Origin: Staphylococcus shinii
GTDB lineage: Bacteria; Bacillota; Bacilli; Staphylococcales; Staphylococcaceae
Length of the DNA: 64,000 nucleotides
Assembly: GCF_017583065.1 (NCBI RefSeq)
Contig: NZ_JAGEVL010000005.1
Span: 1 to 64,000, forward strand
Direction of reading: 5' to 3'
The translations under genes were made by a program, and so were the position numbers. The notes below the pieces were generated by a model. That model had not been told where the DNA came from and did not search any database. It saw only the letters and a program-made list of their open reading frames with translations. The first letter of the stretch is position 1; the number at the start of each line of letters is the position of its first letter. Below are positions 38,990-47,680 of this stretch, piece after piece.

Positions 38990-39793
38990 TCACTCCTTAT
39001 CTTTTGTGATTTTTGATTTAACGTGCATAATCAAGTTATAATATTTTCGGGTTAAAGGTAGAGCAATTAAAATACCAACATAAAGTCCCGTCACTGACGT
39101 TAGAAGATTACTTACGCCAGAAAATGCGGTAATTGTACTAGCTTGGTCAGGATACATTTCGACTAAAGGTCCCAGAGCAGCTGCAGTCATTACGCCACTA
39201 CCTACTCCTGTAGCCATGGCAAAAGCAATTGGACTAAATGGTAAAATGGAAACTAAAATGCCAGAAAAGATACTAAAAAATATCGCCCCAAAAATGGTTC
39301 CAAATATGTACATAGACATCACACCTCGCCATTCGGGGGAAGAGATGCCATATTTTTCGGTAATCAGCGCTAAATTAGGTTCTCTACCGATTGAATGAGT
39401 CATCCCTATAGACTCACGCCGTAAACCTAATAATATAGCTAATGGTAATGAAATAATAATTGTAGCTAAATTGCCGGCTTCTTGTAATATTAAAGCAGGC
39501 CCAGCTGCAATGATTTTAGGTAATGCAGGCCCTGCTTCTACACCAAATTTTGCTATGAGCAGTGCTACTGAAATAAATACCATTGGTTCAGAATTTTTAG
39601 CTTGTTTTTTACCGATGATGGGCGTGAAATAAACTCCTAATCCGAGTAACACTGCATAAACAACTGGTAATAAAAGGATTGAAGTTATCCCTAAAGGTAT
39701 TTTATGTGCACCAATTACTTCAGAAATAATCATAATAATTAATACAATGCCATGTAGTCTCCAATCTTTCCAAAGTACATTTTGTTGTTTCAT
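38990..39793 (-). CDS. DUF3100 family membrane protein
   Basis: The 267-residue protein has about seven membrane helices, with VYAVLLGLGVYFTP, AKFGVEAGPALPKIIAAGP and ATGVGSGVMTAAALGPLVEMYP (near 180-201) matching the DUF3100 pattern. The LVEMYPDQASTITAFSGVSN stretch looks like a transport-type re-entrant region. It starts behind AGGAGGT and is coupled to the small membrane gene downstream. A CodY-like box lies 20 bp upstream, suggesting repression under nutrient-rich conditions and a possible nutrient uptake or export role. Confidence 0.75.
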   Translation of the reverse strand: MKQQNVLWKDWRLHGIVLIIMIISEVIGAHKIPLGITSILLLPVVYAVLLGLGVYFTPIIGKKQAKNSEPMVFISVALLIAKFGVEAGPALPKIIAAGPALILQEAGNLATIIISLPLAILLGLRRESIGMTHSIGREPNLALITEKYGISSPEWRGVMSMYIFGTIFGAIFFSIFSGILVSILPFSPIAFAMATGVGSGVMTAAALGPLVEMYPDQASTITAFSGVSNLLTSVTGLYVGILIALPLTRKYYNLIMHVKSKITKDKE

Positions 39794-39812
39794 ATCGATA
39801 CCTCCTAATTAA

Positions 39813-39827
39813 AATATTCAGAAAATT
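39813..39827 (-). promoter_or_regulatory. CodY-like box upstream of the DUF3100 pair
   Basis: AATATTCAGAAAATT matches the CodY consensus AATTTTCWGAAAATT at 14 of 15 positions. It lies 20-34 bp before the DUF3100 start codon, where binding would block transcription. Confidence 0.6.
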
Positions 39828-39973
39828 GAAAATACGAATAAAATCTATTCTATACTTAATATTTCAAAATTAAAAGGGTATCAACATGATTTATATACTT
39901 TAGAAATTTGATAAGTGTAAATATGTAATTTAAGCGTATAATGGAATTACTAAAACGAAAAGGTGTGAAGAAG

Positions 39974-41149
39974 ATGCAACACGCTTATCGACAACTTTTA
40001 TTGGGGATGATTTGTTTATTTATAGTGATGGCGATTGGACGTTTTGCATATACACCTATTTTGCCATTTATGCAGCAAACAGGGGGCCTAGATGATCGAA
40101 GTGCTGGTTTATTAGCTACGATTAATTATCTAGGTTACTTGATAGGCGCCATGGTTCCTATATGGATTGTTATGTTTAGTAAGGTTACAGATTTGAAAAT
40201 TTATTTATTTATAAATATTATTTCGACTTTAATGATGGGGCTTTCTGATAATTTTCAACTATGGTGTATTTTGCGTTTGGTTTCTGGAATAACAAGCGGT
40301 ACAGTTTTTGTTTTAGCATCGAATGTAACGCTTGAAGCTTTAAGAGTAGTGAGAAAAGATGGCATCTCAGGTCTGTTATATAGTGGCGTAGGTTTAGGTA
40401 TTTTTACAAGTAGTATCTTTATTTTCTTATTTACTACAGCGAGCACATGGAAGCTTACTTGGATATCACTAGGCATTTTTTCTTTAATGATAGGTATTAT
40501 TGTTATATTTGGTATGCACGAAAATCACAATAACGAAAATAAAAATTTCAAATCAAAAAATATTGAACAAACCGAAACAATTAAAGTGAAGAAAAAATTT
40601 ATTTGGGGATTTTCAATCGCCTATTTTTGTGAAGGCGCTGGTTACATTATTACAGGGACATTCTTAGTAGCCATCGTTAAATCAATACCAGGATTAGCGG
40701 ATTATGCAGCGTTAAGTTGGATGTTTGTAGGTTTAGGTGCTGTTCCTTCTACGATTTTATGGTCTATTATGGCAAATAAGGTAGGGCATGCGAAAGCTAT
40801 ATATTTTGCATTTGTACTACAAATCATTGCTGTGATACTACCTGTTTTTTCAGGGCATGTAGTGAGCTTAATAATTAGTTCTCTATTTTTTGGAGCAACA
40901 TTCCTTGGGTTAACAACATTATTCATGTCTAAAGCACAAACACTTATGTTTCAAGGTAACCATAAAGTGAACTTGGTAGCTTTATTAACAGTGATTTACA
41001 GTTTAGGACAAATGATTGCACCAGCACTCTCAGGTATATTAATTGGTGAATCAGGGGATTACAATGCATCGCTAATTTTTGCAGCTTCCATATTATGTGT
41101 AGGTTTATTAAGTAGTATATATAGCTATCAGGGGAACAATGGAAAATAA
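39974..41149 (+). CDS. MFS transporter, YbfB/YjiJ family
   Basis: The protein (about 391 residues from ATG 39974) has 12 membrane segments and the YbfB-type start GMICLFIVMAIGRFAYTPILPFM plus GLDDRSAGLLATINYLGYLIGA. The frame opens at ATG 39941, but the only reasonable ribosome binding site (AAAAGGTG, 39958-39964) points to ATG 39974. Members export unknown small molecules; no substrate can be inferred. It stands alone, divergent from the DUF3100 operon. Confidence 0.82.
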   Translation: MQHAYRQLLLGMICLFIVMAIGRFAYTPILPFMQQTGGLDDRSAGLLATINYLGYLIGAMVPIWIVMFSKVTDLKIYLFINIISTLMMGLSDNFQLWCILRLVSGITSGTVFVLASNVTLEALRVVRKDGISGLLYSGVGLGIFTSSIFIFLFTTASTWKLTWISLGIFSLMIGIIVIFGMHENHNNENKNFKSKNIEQTETIKVKKKFIWGFSIAYFCEGAGYIITGTFLVAIVKSIPGLADYAALSWMFVGLGAVPSTILWSIMANKVGHAKAIYFAFVLQIIAVILPVFSGHVVSLIISSLFFGATFLGLTTLFMSKAQTLMFQGNHKVNLVALLTVIYSLGQMIAPALSGILIGESGDYNASLIFAASILCVGLLSSIYSYQGNNGK

Positions 41150-41179
41150 ATCATTCTGTTGTTTTCAAGTAATTTATTG

Positions 41180-41229
41180 AAAAAGTTTAGGTGACGTATT
41201 AGTCAGTTACAATTTCACCTATACTTTTT
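41180..41229 (+). terminator. Terminator after the MFS gene
   Basis: AAAAAGTTTAGGTGA (41180-41194) pairs with TCACCTATACTTTTT (41215-41229) with one internal mismatch. Confidence 0.75.
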
Positions 41230-41451
41230 GCAGTATTCTCAAATTTCAAATGAGATAGTTCGTCACTTTATGTGAAATCTGATTTATTAATAAAAGTAGG
41301 CCCCTTATCTTCTTTGTAACATGTTGATAGTAAGGTTTATTTAGATAGTTTTTCCTTAGGTAACTTCCTTTTGTGTAAGTTGACTTTTTGTGGTAATATC
41401 GTCATGGATAAAAATTCGAGATAATAATAGATAAGAAGGTTTAAATATATT
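41230..41451. other. Upstream region of the dus gene
   Basis: AT-rich intergenic DNA with no gene; it must contain the dus promoter. AGAAGG precedes the start at normal distance. Confidence 0.4.
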
Positions 41452-42426
41452 ATGAAAGAAAATTTTTGGCGTGAATTACCACGTCCATTTTTTGTTTTAG
41501 CACCTATGGAAGATGTTACAGATGTTGTCTTTCGTCATGTTGTTAGCGAGGCTGGAAGACCTGATGTATTTTTCACTGAGTTTACAAATACAGAAAGTTT
41601 TTGTCATCCTGAAGGTATACACAGCGTACGTGGTCGCTTAACATTTACGGAAGATGAGCAGCCAATGGTCGCTCATATTTGGGGAGATAAACCTGAGCAT
41701 TTTCGTGAAATGAGTATTGGTATGGCTGAGATGGGCTTTAAAGGTATCGATTTGAATATGGGGTGTCCCGTAGCAAATGTTGCAACGAAGGGTAAAGGTT
41801 CAGGTTTAATACAACGCCCTGAAACCGCAGCTGAAATTATTCAAGCAGCAAAAGCCGGAGGTCTACCAGTAAGCGTGAAAACAAGACTCGGTTATTCTGA
41901 AATAGATGAATGGAGAGATTGGTTGAAACATGTATTTGAACAGGACATTGCCAATCTATCAATTCATCTTCGTACACGTAGAGAAATGAGTAAAGTAGAT
42001 GCACATTGGGAATTGATTGGAGAAATTAAAAAACTCCGTGATGAAATAGCGCCAGATACATTGTTAACAATTAATGGAGATATTCCAGACAGAAAAACGG
42101 GGCTTGAGCTTGCGGAAAAGTATGGAATTGATGGCGTGATGATTGGGCGCGGTATTTTTCATAACCCTTATGCATTTGAAAAAGAACCACGAGAACATAC
42201 AAGTGAAGAACTTTTAGGTTTATTAAGGTTACACCTGGACCTGTTTGACAAACATTCAAAAAATGAATCACGTTTATTTAAACCTTTACGTAGATTCTTT
42301 AAAATATATGTACGTGGCATTAGGGGTGCCAGTGAATTAAGACACCAGTTAATGAGTACAAATACGACAGACGAAGCCCGTGAATTACTTGATGAATTTG
42401 AAGCACAAATGGATACAATAAAATAG
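41452..42426 (+). CDS. tRNA-dihydrouridine synthase
   Basis: The 324-residue protein is a TIM-barrel FMN enzyme with Dus motifs [12 protein letters not shown] near the start, [18 protein letters not shown] with the catalytic cysteine (NMGCP near residue 105), VKTRLGY, and [13 protein letters not shown]. It reduces specific uridines in tRNA D-loops. The C-terminal helical domain ([19 protein letters not shown]) is complete. Staphylococci usually encode one or two Dus proteins; which position it modifies is not evident. Confidence 0.92.
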   Translation: MKENFWRELPRPFFVLAPMEDVTDVVFRHVVSEAGRPDVFFTEFTNTESFCHPEGIHSVRGRLTFTEDEQPMVAHIWGDKPEHFREMSIGMAEMGFKGIDLNMGCPVANVATKGKGSGLIQRPETAAEIIQAAKAGGLPVSVKTRLGYSEIDEWRDWLKHVFEQDIANLSIHLRTRREMSKVDAHWELIGEIKKLRDEIAPDTLLTINGDIPDRKTGLELAEKYGIDGVMIGRGIFHNPYAFEKEPREHTSEELLGLLRLHLDLFDKHSKNESRLFKPLRRFFKIYVRGIRGASELRHQLMSTNTTDEARELLDEFEAQMDTIK

Positions 42427-42452
42427 TAAAAGTTTGAATGTAAATAATAACT

Positions 42453-42494
42453 TAGGCTTGGGAATCTTAAAATTAGATTTCCAAGCCTATTTTT
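42453..42494. terminator. Bidirectional terminator overlapping the end of the MFS gene
   Basis: TAGGCTTGGGAATCT pairs with AGATTTCCAAGCCTA, followed by T5. The stop codon of the convergent MFS gene (TAG, minus strand 42489-42487) lies within the stem base. Confidence 0.9.
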
Positions 42495-43683
42495 GTTTAA
42501 TGGTAAGTGAAATAACAAAGGCAATAATCATAAAACCCGTGATCATTAAAACAACGCCAGGCCATTGAATGTAATTATAAAATACACCGGCTAAAGTACC
42601 TCCAACAGAAGATCCCATATAATAGAACAACAAGTATAGACTAGAAGCTTGGGCTTTATGGTCTTCAGCGCGGCTGGTAACTACTGCGCTTGCGATTGCA
42701 TGTCCGCTAAAAAATGCATAAACGCTAAAGGCTAAGCCAATAATTTTAAATGACAACGGCGATAATAAAGTGATATTTATACCGAAAATTAGTAATAAAA
42801 TGCTGAATTTTAATGCGTTTAAAGTACCTAATTTAGTACGTAATTTTGCATTTAATATTGAGGAAATCATACCTATTAAAAATAATAAATAGACAAAGCT
42901 AATGATACTATCATGTAGATTGTATGGCTTATCTGCTAATTCGAAACCAATATAATTAAATGCAGCTATGTTACAACCAAGTAACAGAAAGCCAATCATA
43001 AAGGGTTTGAGTAATCGAATATTTGTTAAATGATCATAATAACTAATTAATAATGCTTTTACAGAAAAAGGCTGTTTTTCAAAATGTTTAGACTTAGGAA
43101 TTAAAAATACGAACATTATAGTGGCAATGACGCTTATTATTGCGATAGATAAAAGTCCTATTTGATAGCCATAAATACTAGAAATAAAACCTGTGAATAT
43201 ACGGCCGAAAGCCCCTCCAAAGGCATTTCCACTTATATAAATCCCCATGGCTTCAGGTAAATTATGTGGTGAAATTTCTTCCCCAATATAGGCCATAGCT
43301 ATAGAGGGCAATCCTGCTAAGCAAACGCCTTGTATCAATCTTATGATTAAGAAAGTATTAAAATCTACCACGAAAGGTTGAACTAGTGCTAAAAGCGTAA
43401 CAGTTGTTACCGAAAAAATCATAATCGGTTTACGACCTAAAACTTCGGATAGTGCGCCAAAAAATAACATAGCAATAGCTAAGGTAATGGTTGCAGAAGA
43501 TAAAGCTAAACTTGCTACAGTTTCACTAACATTAAACGACTTTGTAAAATGTGGAATCAACGGTTGAACACTATATAATATCGAAAAGATAGTGAAGCCA
43601 GAAATAAAGAGTGCAACAATAATTTTAATATAATCTTTTGAACCTTTTGCTACATAGTTGTTTTTTAAGTTATTCAATGTCAT
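42487..43683 (-). CDS. MFS transporter (YnfM/arabinose-efflux type)
   Basis: The 398-residue protein has 12 membrane segments and MFS signatures (FFGALSEVLGRKPIMI between segments 2 and 3; RLIQGVCLAGLPSIAMAYIGEE). The layout matches YnfM/AraJ-like drug or sugar exporters. It is divergent from a LysR regulator, which probably controls it; together they make a typical efflux/regulator pair of unknown inducer. Confidence 0.85.
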   Translation of the reverse strand: MTLNNLKNNYVAKGSKDYIKIIVALFISGFTIFSILYSVQPLIPHFTKSFNVSETVASLALSSATITLAIAMLFFGALSEVLGRKPIMIFSVTTVTLLALVQPFVVDFNTFLIIRLIQGVCLAGLPSIAMAYIGEEISPHNLPEAMGIYISGNAFGGAFGRIFTGFISSIYGYQIGLLSIAIISVIATIMFVFLIPKSKHFEKQPFSVKALLISYYDHLTNIRLLKPFMIGFLLLGCNIAAFNYIGFELADKPYNLHDSIISFVYLLFLIGMISSILNAKLRTKLGTLNALKFSILLLIFGINITLLSPLSFKIIGLAFSVYAFFSGHAIASAVVTSRAEDHKAQASSLYLLFYYMGSSVGGTLAGVFYNYIQWPGVVLMITGFMIIAFVISLTIKQK

Positions 43684-43737
43684 GTCCTCACTTAATGATT
43701 GATGTATTTATGGTAGCATGTAATTAATAATATAAAA

Positions 43738-43771
43738 AATGCATTATTTTCATATTAATAATGCATTATTT
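43738..43771. promoter_or_regulatory. Direct repeat AATGCATTATTT spaced 22 bp (LysR binding region)
   Basis: Two perfect 12-bp copies start at 43738 and 43760, two helical turns apart, each with the palindromic core AATGCATT. They lie between the divergent MFS and LysR genes, immediately before the LysR ribosome binding site. Confidence 0.55.
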
Positions 43772-43789
43772 GCATAGGAGTTGTTGTTC

Positions 43790-44677
43790 ATGGAATGGCA
43801 TCATTTAGAATACTTTAAATATTTAGCACAAATTGAAAATATGTCTGAATGTGCGCGTGTGTTAAATATAAGTCAGTCAACACTAAGTAGAGCGATGAAA
43901 AATTTAGAGGCAGAGCTTGGCGTACCTCTTTTCAATAGAATTGGTCGGATAATTAAACTGAATAAATATGGAGCAGAATTTTTGAAAACAACAAATAATA
44001 TTGTTGAAGAAATGGATATTTATAAAACTAATATTATAGATACTACTAACGTTTACAATGGTAAATTGAAAATTGGCTTTCTACACTCGGTTGGCGTGAC
44101 ATATATTTCAGAATTTTTAAAAACATTCAATTTAAAATATCCTAATGTAGAATTAAAATTAGTGCAAAATGATGCTAAAAATTTAATTGTGATGCTAGAT
44201 AAAGGAGAAGTAGATATCATTATCACAACCGTTGAAGAAATGAATAAACATACACATTTCGAACCACTGATCGTAGAGCAATTATATGTAACAGTAAATG
44301 AAAACCATAAATTAGGAGAACGTAATGAAATAGCAATTGATGAACTGATAGATGAAAAGTTTATACTTCTAAAAACAAATTTATTATTACGTCGTCAAAT
44401 AGATGAAATTTTAAAATCATATCAATTTACACCAAAAATTAGTTTTGAAGGTGATGAAGTTATTACAATTGCAACTTTTATCAGCTCAGGATTAGGAATT
44501 TCTATTTTACCTCATTTAAGAAATGTAAAGATTCCAAATTTAAGACAAATCCCAATAAAAAACCATGATGCGAAAAGGGTAATTGGATTATGTTATAAAA
44601 ATAAAAATGATGTAGTACCAATTATAAATAAAGCAAAAGAAAGTTTAGTCAACTACTTTAAAACGATAAGCAATTAG
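43790..44677 (+). CDS. LysR-family transcriptional regulator
   Basis: The protein has the canonical LysR start (MEWHHLEYFKYLAQIENMSECARVL... with STLSRAMKNLEAELGVPLFNR, read in parts) and a C-terminal substrate-binding fold (KLKIGFLHSVGVTYISEF). The frame opens at TTG 43781, but AGGAG at 43776-43780 fits ATG 43790, giving 295 residues. It likely activates or represses the divergent MFS gene in response to its substrate. Confidence 0.88.
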   Translation: MEWHHLEYFKYLAQIENMSECARVLNISQSTLSRAMKNLEAELGVPLFNRIGRIIKLNKYGAEFLKTTNNIVEEMDIYKTNIIDTTNVYNGKLKIGFLHSVGVTYISEFLKTFNLKYPNVELKLVQNDAKNLIVMLDKGEVDIIITTVEEMNKHTHFEPLIVEQLYVTVNENHKLGERNEIAIDELIDEKFILLKTNLLLRRQIDEILKSYQFTPKISFEGDEVITIATFISSGLGISILPHLRNVKIPNLRQIPIKNHDAKRVIGLCYKNKNDVVPIINKAKESLVNYFKTISN

Positions 44678-44806
44678 GAATATTCAAAAAAATTACAGCT
44701 ATCTCAAAATAATTACCAGTAAATTAAAAAACGATGTCTACTATTCTATTAAATCACTTCATCTGATATATTAGCTTAAGAAAAAATTTGGGAGGATTTA
44801 TTAATT

Positions 44807-45895
44807 ATGAAAAAGTTTGTTACAGCAACGATTGCTACATTGTCATTGGGAGCAATTGGCATAGCACAAGGAGAGGCACAAGCATCTGAAAACGGTCAAT
44901 CTAATTCACAATATTCAAGTAACCAGTCTTCTAATAGTATTTTTAACTATGGTTATATTGATCAAGATGCTAGTGGGAACTATCATCACACATTAGATGG
45001 TAACTGGGACCAATCTATGTTTGATCAACAACAATATTATTTCTATTTAATTGATGGTGAAGGGAATTATCATTATTTTTATTTCCCTATGAATAATCAA
45101 AGTGGAAATGCAAATGTATCAATAAATAATGATAATAACTATTCTGCTAATCAAAGCCATGAAGAAGTTCAAAAAGATGGTTATGATGTAAATCAAAGTA
45201 GTAAGCAAAACGATACACAAAACAGAAATAGTTCAGACGAAGTTTCTGCTCAAACTTCATCTGAACAAGCAACACCACAAGAAACATCACAAGCAACATC
45301 AAATGTAGACTACAATGATAGTTATACACGTGATGATGGTAACGGGGAACAAAACGTACAACAGAATGCAACATCAAATGCAACAACAAATGCAACAACA
45401 AATGAAACATCAAATGCAACAACTAATACAACAGCCCAAGATTCAACAAACCAAAGTACTTCAAACAATACATCGGATTCAAATTCAACAAGCAACTCAA
45501 ATTCATCAAATTGGTTAACTAAAAACCGTCAATTACAACCATACGGTCAATATCATGGGGGCGGTGCGCACTATGGTGTCGACTACGCTATGGATGAAAA
45601 TACACCAGTTTATTCATTAACTGATGGTACAGTAACTCAAAGTGGTTGGAGTAATTATGGGGGTGGTAACCAAGTTACTATCCAAGAGAAAAACAGTGAT
45701 AACTATCAATGGTATATGCATATGAATTCTTTAAATGTTCAAAAAGGACAACAGGTTAAAGAAGGACAACAAATCGGTGCATCAGGTAGTACAGGTAACT
45801 CTACTGCTCCTCACTTACACTTCCAACGTATGCAAGGCGGCGTAGGTAATCAATATTCAGTTGATCCTTCATCATACGTAAATTCAAAAGCATAA
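44807..45895 (+). CDS. lytM: Secreted M23 glycyl-glycine endopeptidase (LytM)
   Basis: The 362-residue protein has a signal peptide (cleavage near AQA-SE, residues 25-26), a YID/YYFYLIDGEGNYHYFYFP aromatic module, and a long Asn/Thr/Ser/Gln-rich linker with repeated NATTNAT-type units (about 125-240). A complete M23 peptidase domain follows, with zinc ligands and catalytic residues visible at H255, D259, H305, H336 and H338. It cleaves pentaglycine bridges during wall turnover. The layout matches S. aureus LytM, with a longer linker. Confidence 0.87.
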   Translation: MKKFVTATIATLSLGAIGIAQGEAQASENGQSNSQYSSNQSSNSIFNYGYIDQDASGNYHHTLDGNWDQSMFDQQQYYFYLIDGEGNYHYFYFPMNNQSGNANVSINNDNNYSANQSHEEVQKDGYDVNQSSKQNDTQNRNSSDEVSAQTSSEQATPQETSQATSNVDYNDSYTRDDGNGEQNVQQNATSNATTNATTNETSNATTNTTAQDSTNQSTSNNTSDSNSTSNSNSSNWLTKNRQLQPYGQYHGGGAHYGVDYAMDENTPVYSLTDGTVTQSGWSNYGGGNQVTIQEKNSDNYQWYMHMNSLNVQKGQQVKEGQQIGASGSTGNSTAPHLHFQRMQGGVGNQYSVDPSSYVNSKA

Positions 45896-45910
45896 TAAAT
45901 AATTAATTAG

Positions 45911-45954
45911 TCGTCTTTGAATACCTTTAGTAAGGTGTCAAAGGCGATTTTTTG
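45911..45954 (+). terminator. Terminator of lytM
   Basis: TCGTCTTTGA pairs with TCAAAGGCGA (with a G-U pair), with an inner ACCTT/AAGGT pair, followed by TTTTTTG. Confidence 0.85.
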
Positions 45955-46071
45955 TTAAGTTATATTTTCTATAAATTACGTCAGGCACTTTAACAAACCA
46001 TTTAGATTATTTGTAATATCTTAAATGACATATCATAATTACACTAAAATCTATTTGAAAAGGAAGATGAG

Positions 46072-46815
46072 ATGTTTAATATATATGGACACAGAGGATT
46101 ATCAAGTAAAGCACCTGAAAATACTATAGCAGCATTTGAAGCGGCAGCAAAAGTGACTGGACTAAAATGGGTGGAACTAGATGTTGCAATTACAAAGGAT
46201 GAACAACTCGTTATTATTCATGATGACTTTTTAGATAGAACCACAGATATAGTTGGTGAAATTACACAATTGGAGTATGAAGAAATTAAGCATGCTTCTG
46301 CAGGCAATTGGTTCAGTTCAAAATTTAAGGATGAAAAATTACCGACTTTTGATGAAATAATAACATTTGCTAATAAATTTCAAATGAATTTAAACATTGA
46401 GTTAAAGGGTGTGACTGGAAGTAACGGTAGTGATTTATCTTTAAGCATGGTTCAACAAGTAGCTGAAAAATTAAAAGACTTAGATAAAAGCCTAAATGTA
46501 TTGATATCTAGTTTTAATATTTATTTAGTAAAATTAGCAGAAGTACATATGCCAGCATACAAACGAGCAGTTATCTTCAAAGCAGCAGCGTTTCAAGGAG
46601 ACTGGAGAACGCTTTTAGATTTTTGTGAATCAACAATTGTTAATATTGAAGATGCAAAGCTTACAAAAAATCGTGTTCGCGCAATAAAAGATGCTGGCTA
46701 TGAATTAAATGTATGGACAGTAAATAATAAGATGAGAGCAAATCAATTGGCTAATTGGGGAGTGGACGGAGTCTTCACAGATAAAGCGGATGAATTAGTG
46801 CATTTAAATAGTTAA
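46072..46815 (+). CDS. Glycerophosphodiester phosphodiesterase
   Basis: The 247-residue GDPD-type TIM barrel shows the catalytic motif GHRGLSSKAPENT (His6-Arg7, E16), ELDVAITKDEQLVIIHDD with the second catalytic His, and the usual LNIELKG and VWTVN strands. It lacks a signal peptide, so it is a cytosolic UgpQ-type enzyme that hydrolyses glycerophosphodiesters to glycerol-3-phosphate and an alcohol. Monocistronic, flanked by terminators. Confidence 0.9.
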   Translation: MFNIYGHRGLSSKAPENTIAAFEAAAKVTGLKWVELDVAITKDEQLVIIHDDFLDRTTDIVGEITQLEYEEIKHASAGNWFSSKFKDEKLPTFDEIITFANKFQMNLNIELKGVTGSNGSDLSLSMVQQVAEKLKDLDKSLNVLISSFNIYLVKLAEVHMPAYKRAVIFKAAAFQGDWRTLLDFCESTIVNIEDAKLTKNRVRAIKDAGYELNVWTVNNKMRANQLANWGVDGVFTDKADELVHLNS

Positions 46816-46834
46816 TCATCGACATGTAATAGTA

Positions 46835-46875
46835 TGAGGATACAAAATAGTAGTGTAATTTTGTATCCTCAATTT
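46835..46875 (+). terminator. Terminator of the glycerophosphodiesterase gene
   Basis: TGAGGATACAAAAT (46835-46848) pairs perfectly with ATTTTGTATCCTCA (46858-46871). Confidence 0.85.
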
Positions 46876-47041
46876 ATATAAAACTATGCATGATATTGTT
46901 GGAAGTATGTTTAATAATTTCAATGAAATATTCCTTTGTGTTTATTATACTATATGAAAAATAAATATTATAGACTATTTATTTTATTAATTGGAACATA
47001 TAATAGTAAGACGTTTTAGAGAAATGTGGGGGAACTATTTT

Positions 47042-47470
47042 ATGGAAAATCAAAAGCAAGTATTTGAACAAGATTTATATTTACATGGTACAAAAGCTCA
47101 GTTGCAGATAGGTGATTTATTGAAGCCTTTGCAAAAATCTAATTACCAAGACCGCATCATGAATCATATTTATTTTACCGGAACATTAGAAGCAGCAAAA
47201 TGGGGCGCTGAATTGGCTGTAGCTTTAGCCAAAGAAGAAGCAGGCGCACACATTTATATCATAGAGCCACAAGGAGATTTTGAAGATGATCCCAATGTTA
47301 CAGACAAGAAGTTTCCCGGTAATCCAACGCGCTCATATCGTTCTACTGAGCCATTGAAAATTGTTGCAGAATTAGGTTCATGGGAAAGTCATTCTAAAGA
47401 AGAAATCAATCATATGCTAGCAGGAATTGAACAATTGAGAAGTGAAGGTCTAGACATTATAGAAGATTGA
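47042..47470 (+). CDS. arr: Rifamycin ADP-ribosyltransferase (Arr)
   Basis: The protein, 142 residues from ATG 47042, matches the usual Arr length of about 140. It contains the Arr hallmarks LYLHGTKAQLQIGDLL, NHIYFTGTLEAAKWGAELA and the near-invariant DDPNVTDKKFPGNPTRSYRS block. Arr inactivates rifampicin by ADP-ribosylation using NAD. An upstream in-frame ATG at 46991 would add 17 residues, but GGGGGAAC (47026-47033) fits 47042. There are no mobility genes nearby, so it looks chromosomally resident. Its GC and codon use do not stand out from neighbours by eye. Confidence 0.9.
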   Translation: MENQKQVFEQDLYLHGTKAQLQIGDLLKPLQKSNYQDRIMNHIYFTGTLEAAKWGAELAVALAKEEAGAHIYIIEPQGDFEDDPNVTDKKFPGNPTRSYRSTEPLKIVAELGSWESHSKEEINHMLAGIEQLRSEGLDIIED

Positions 47471-47630
47471 TAGTTATAAATAAAAATTAATTAGAAGAAT
47501 AATATCATCGATAGTTCGCTTAATTTATAATTAATTATTTCGTAATATGTTTATTTGGTGTTTGATGAATAAATGATATGTAGTATTACCTTGATTTGCA
47601 AAAATATTTTTTAAAAAATTATATAAATAT

Positions 47631-47655
47631 GATTATCTTTATTTTTCTAGGGTAT
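47631..47655 (+). promoter_or_regulatory. SigB-like promoter before the channel-like gene
   Basis: GATTAT (47631-47636) - 13 bp - GGGTAT (47650-47655). The -10 is an exact SigB match; the -35 is imperfect. It lies 26 bp before the start codon. Confidence 0.45.
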
Positions 47656-47680
47656 TTGTCCAAAAAAGGGGGCAATTTAC

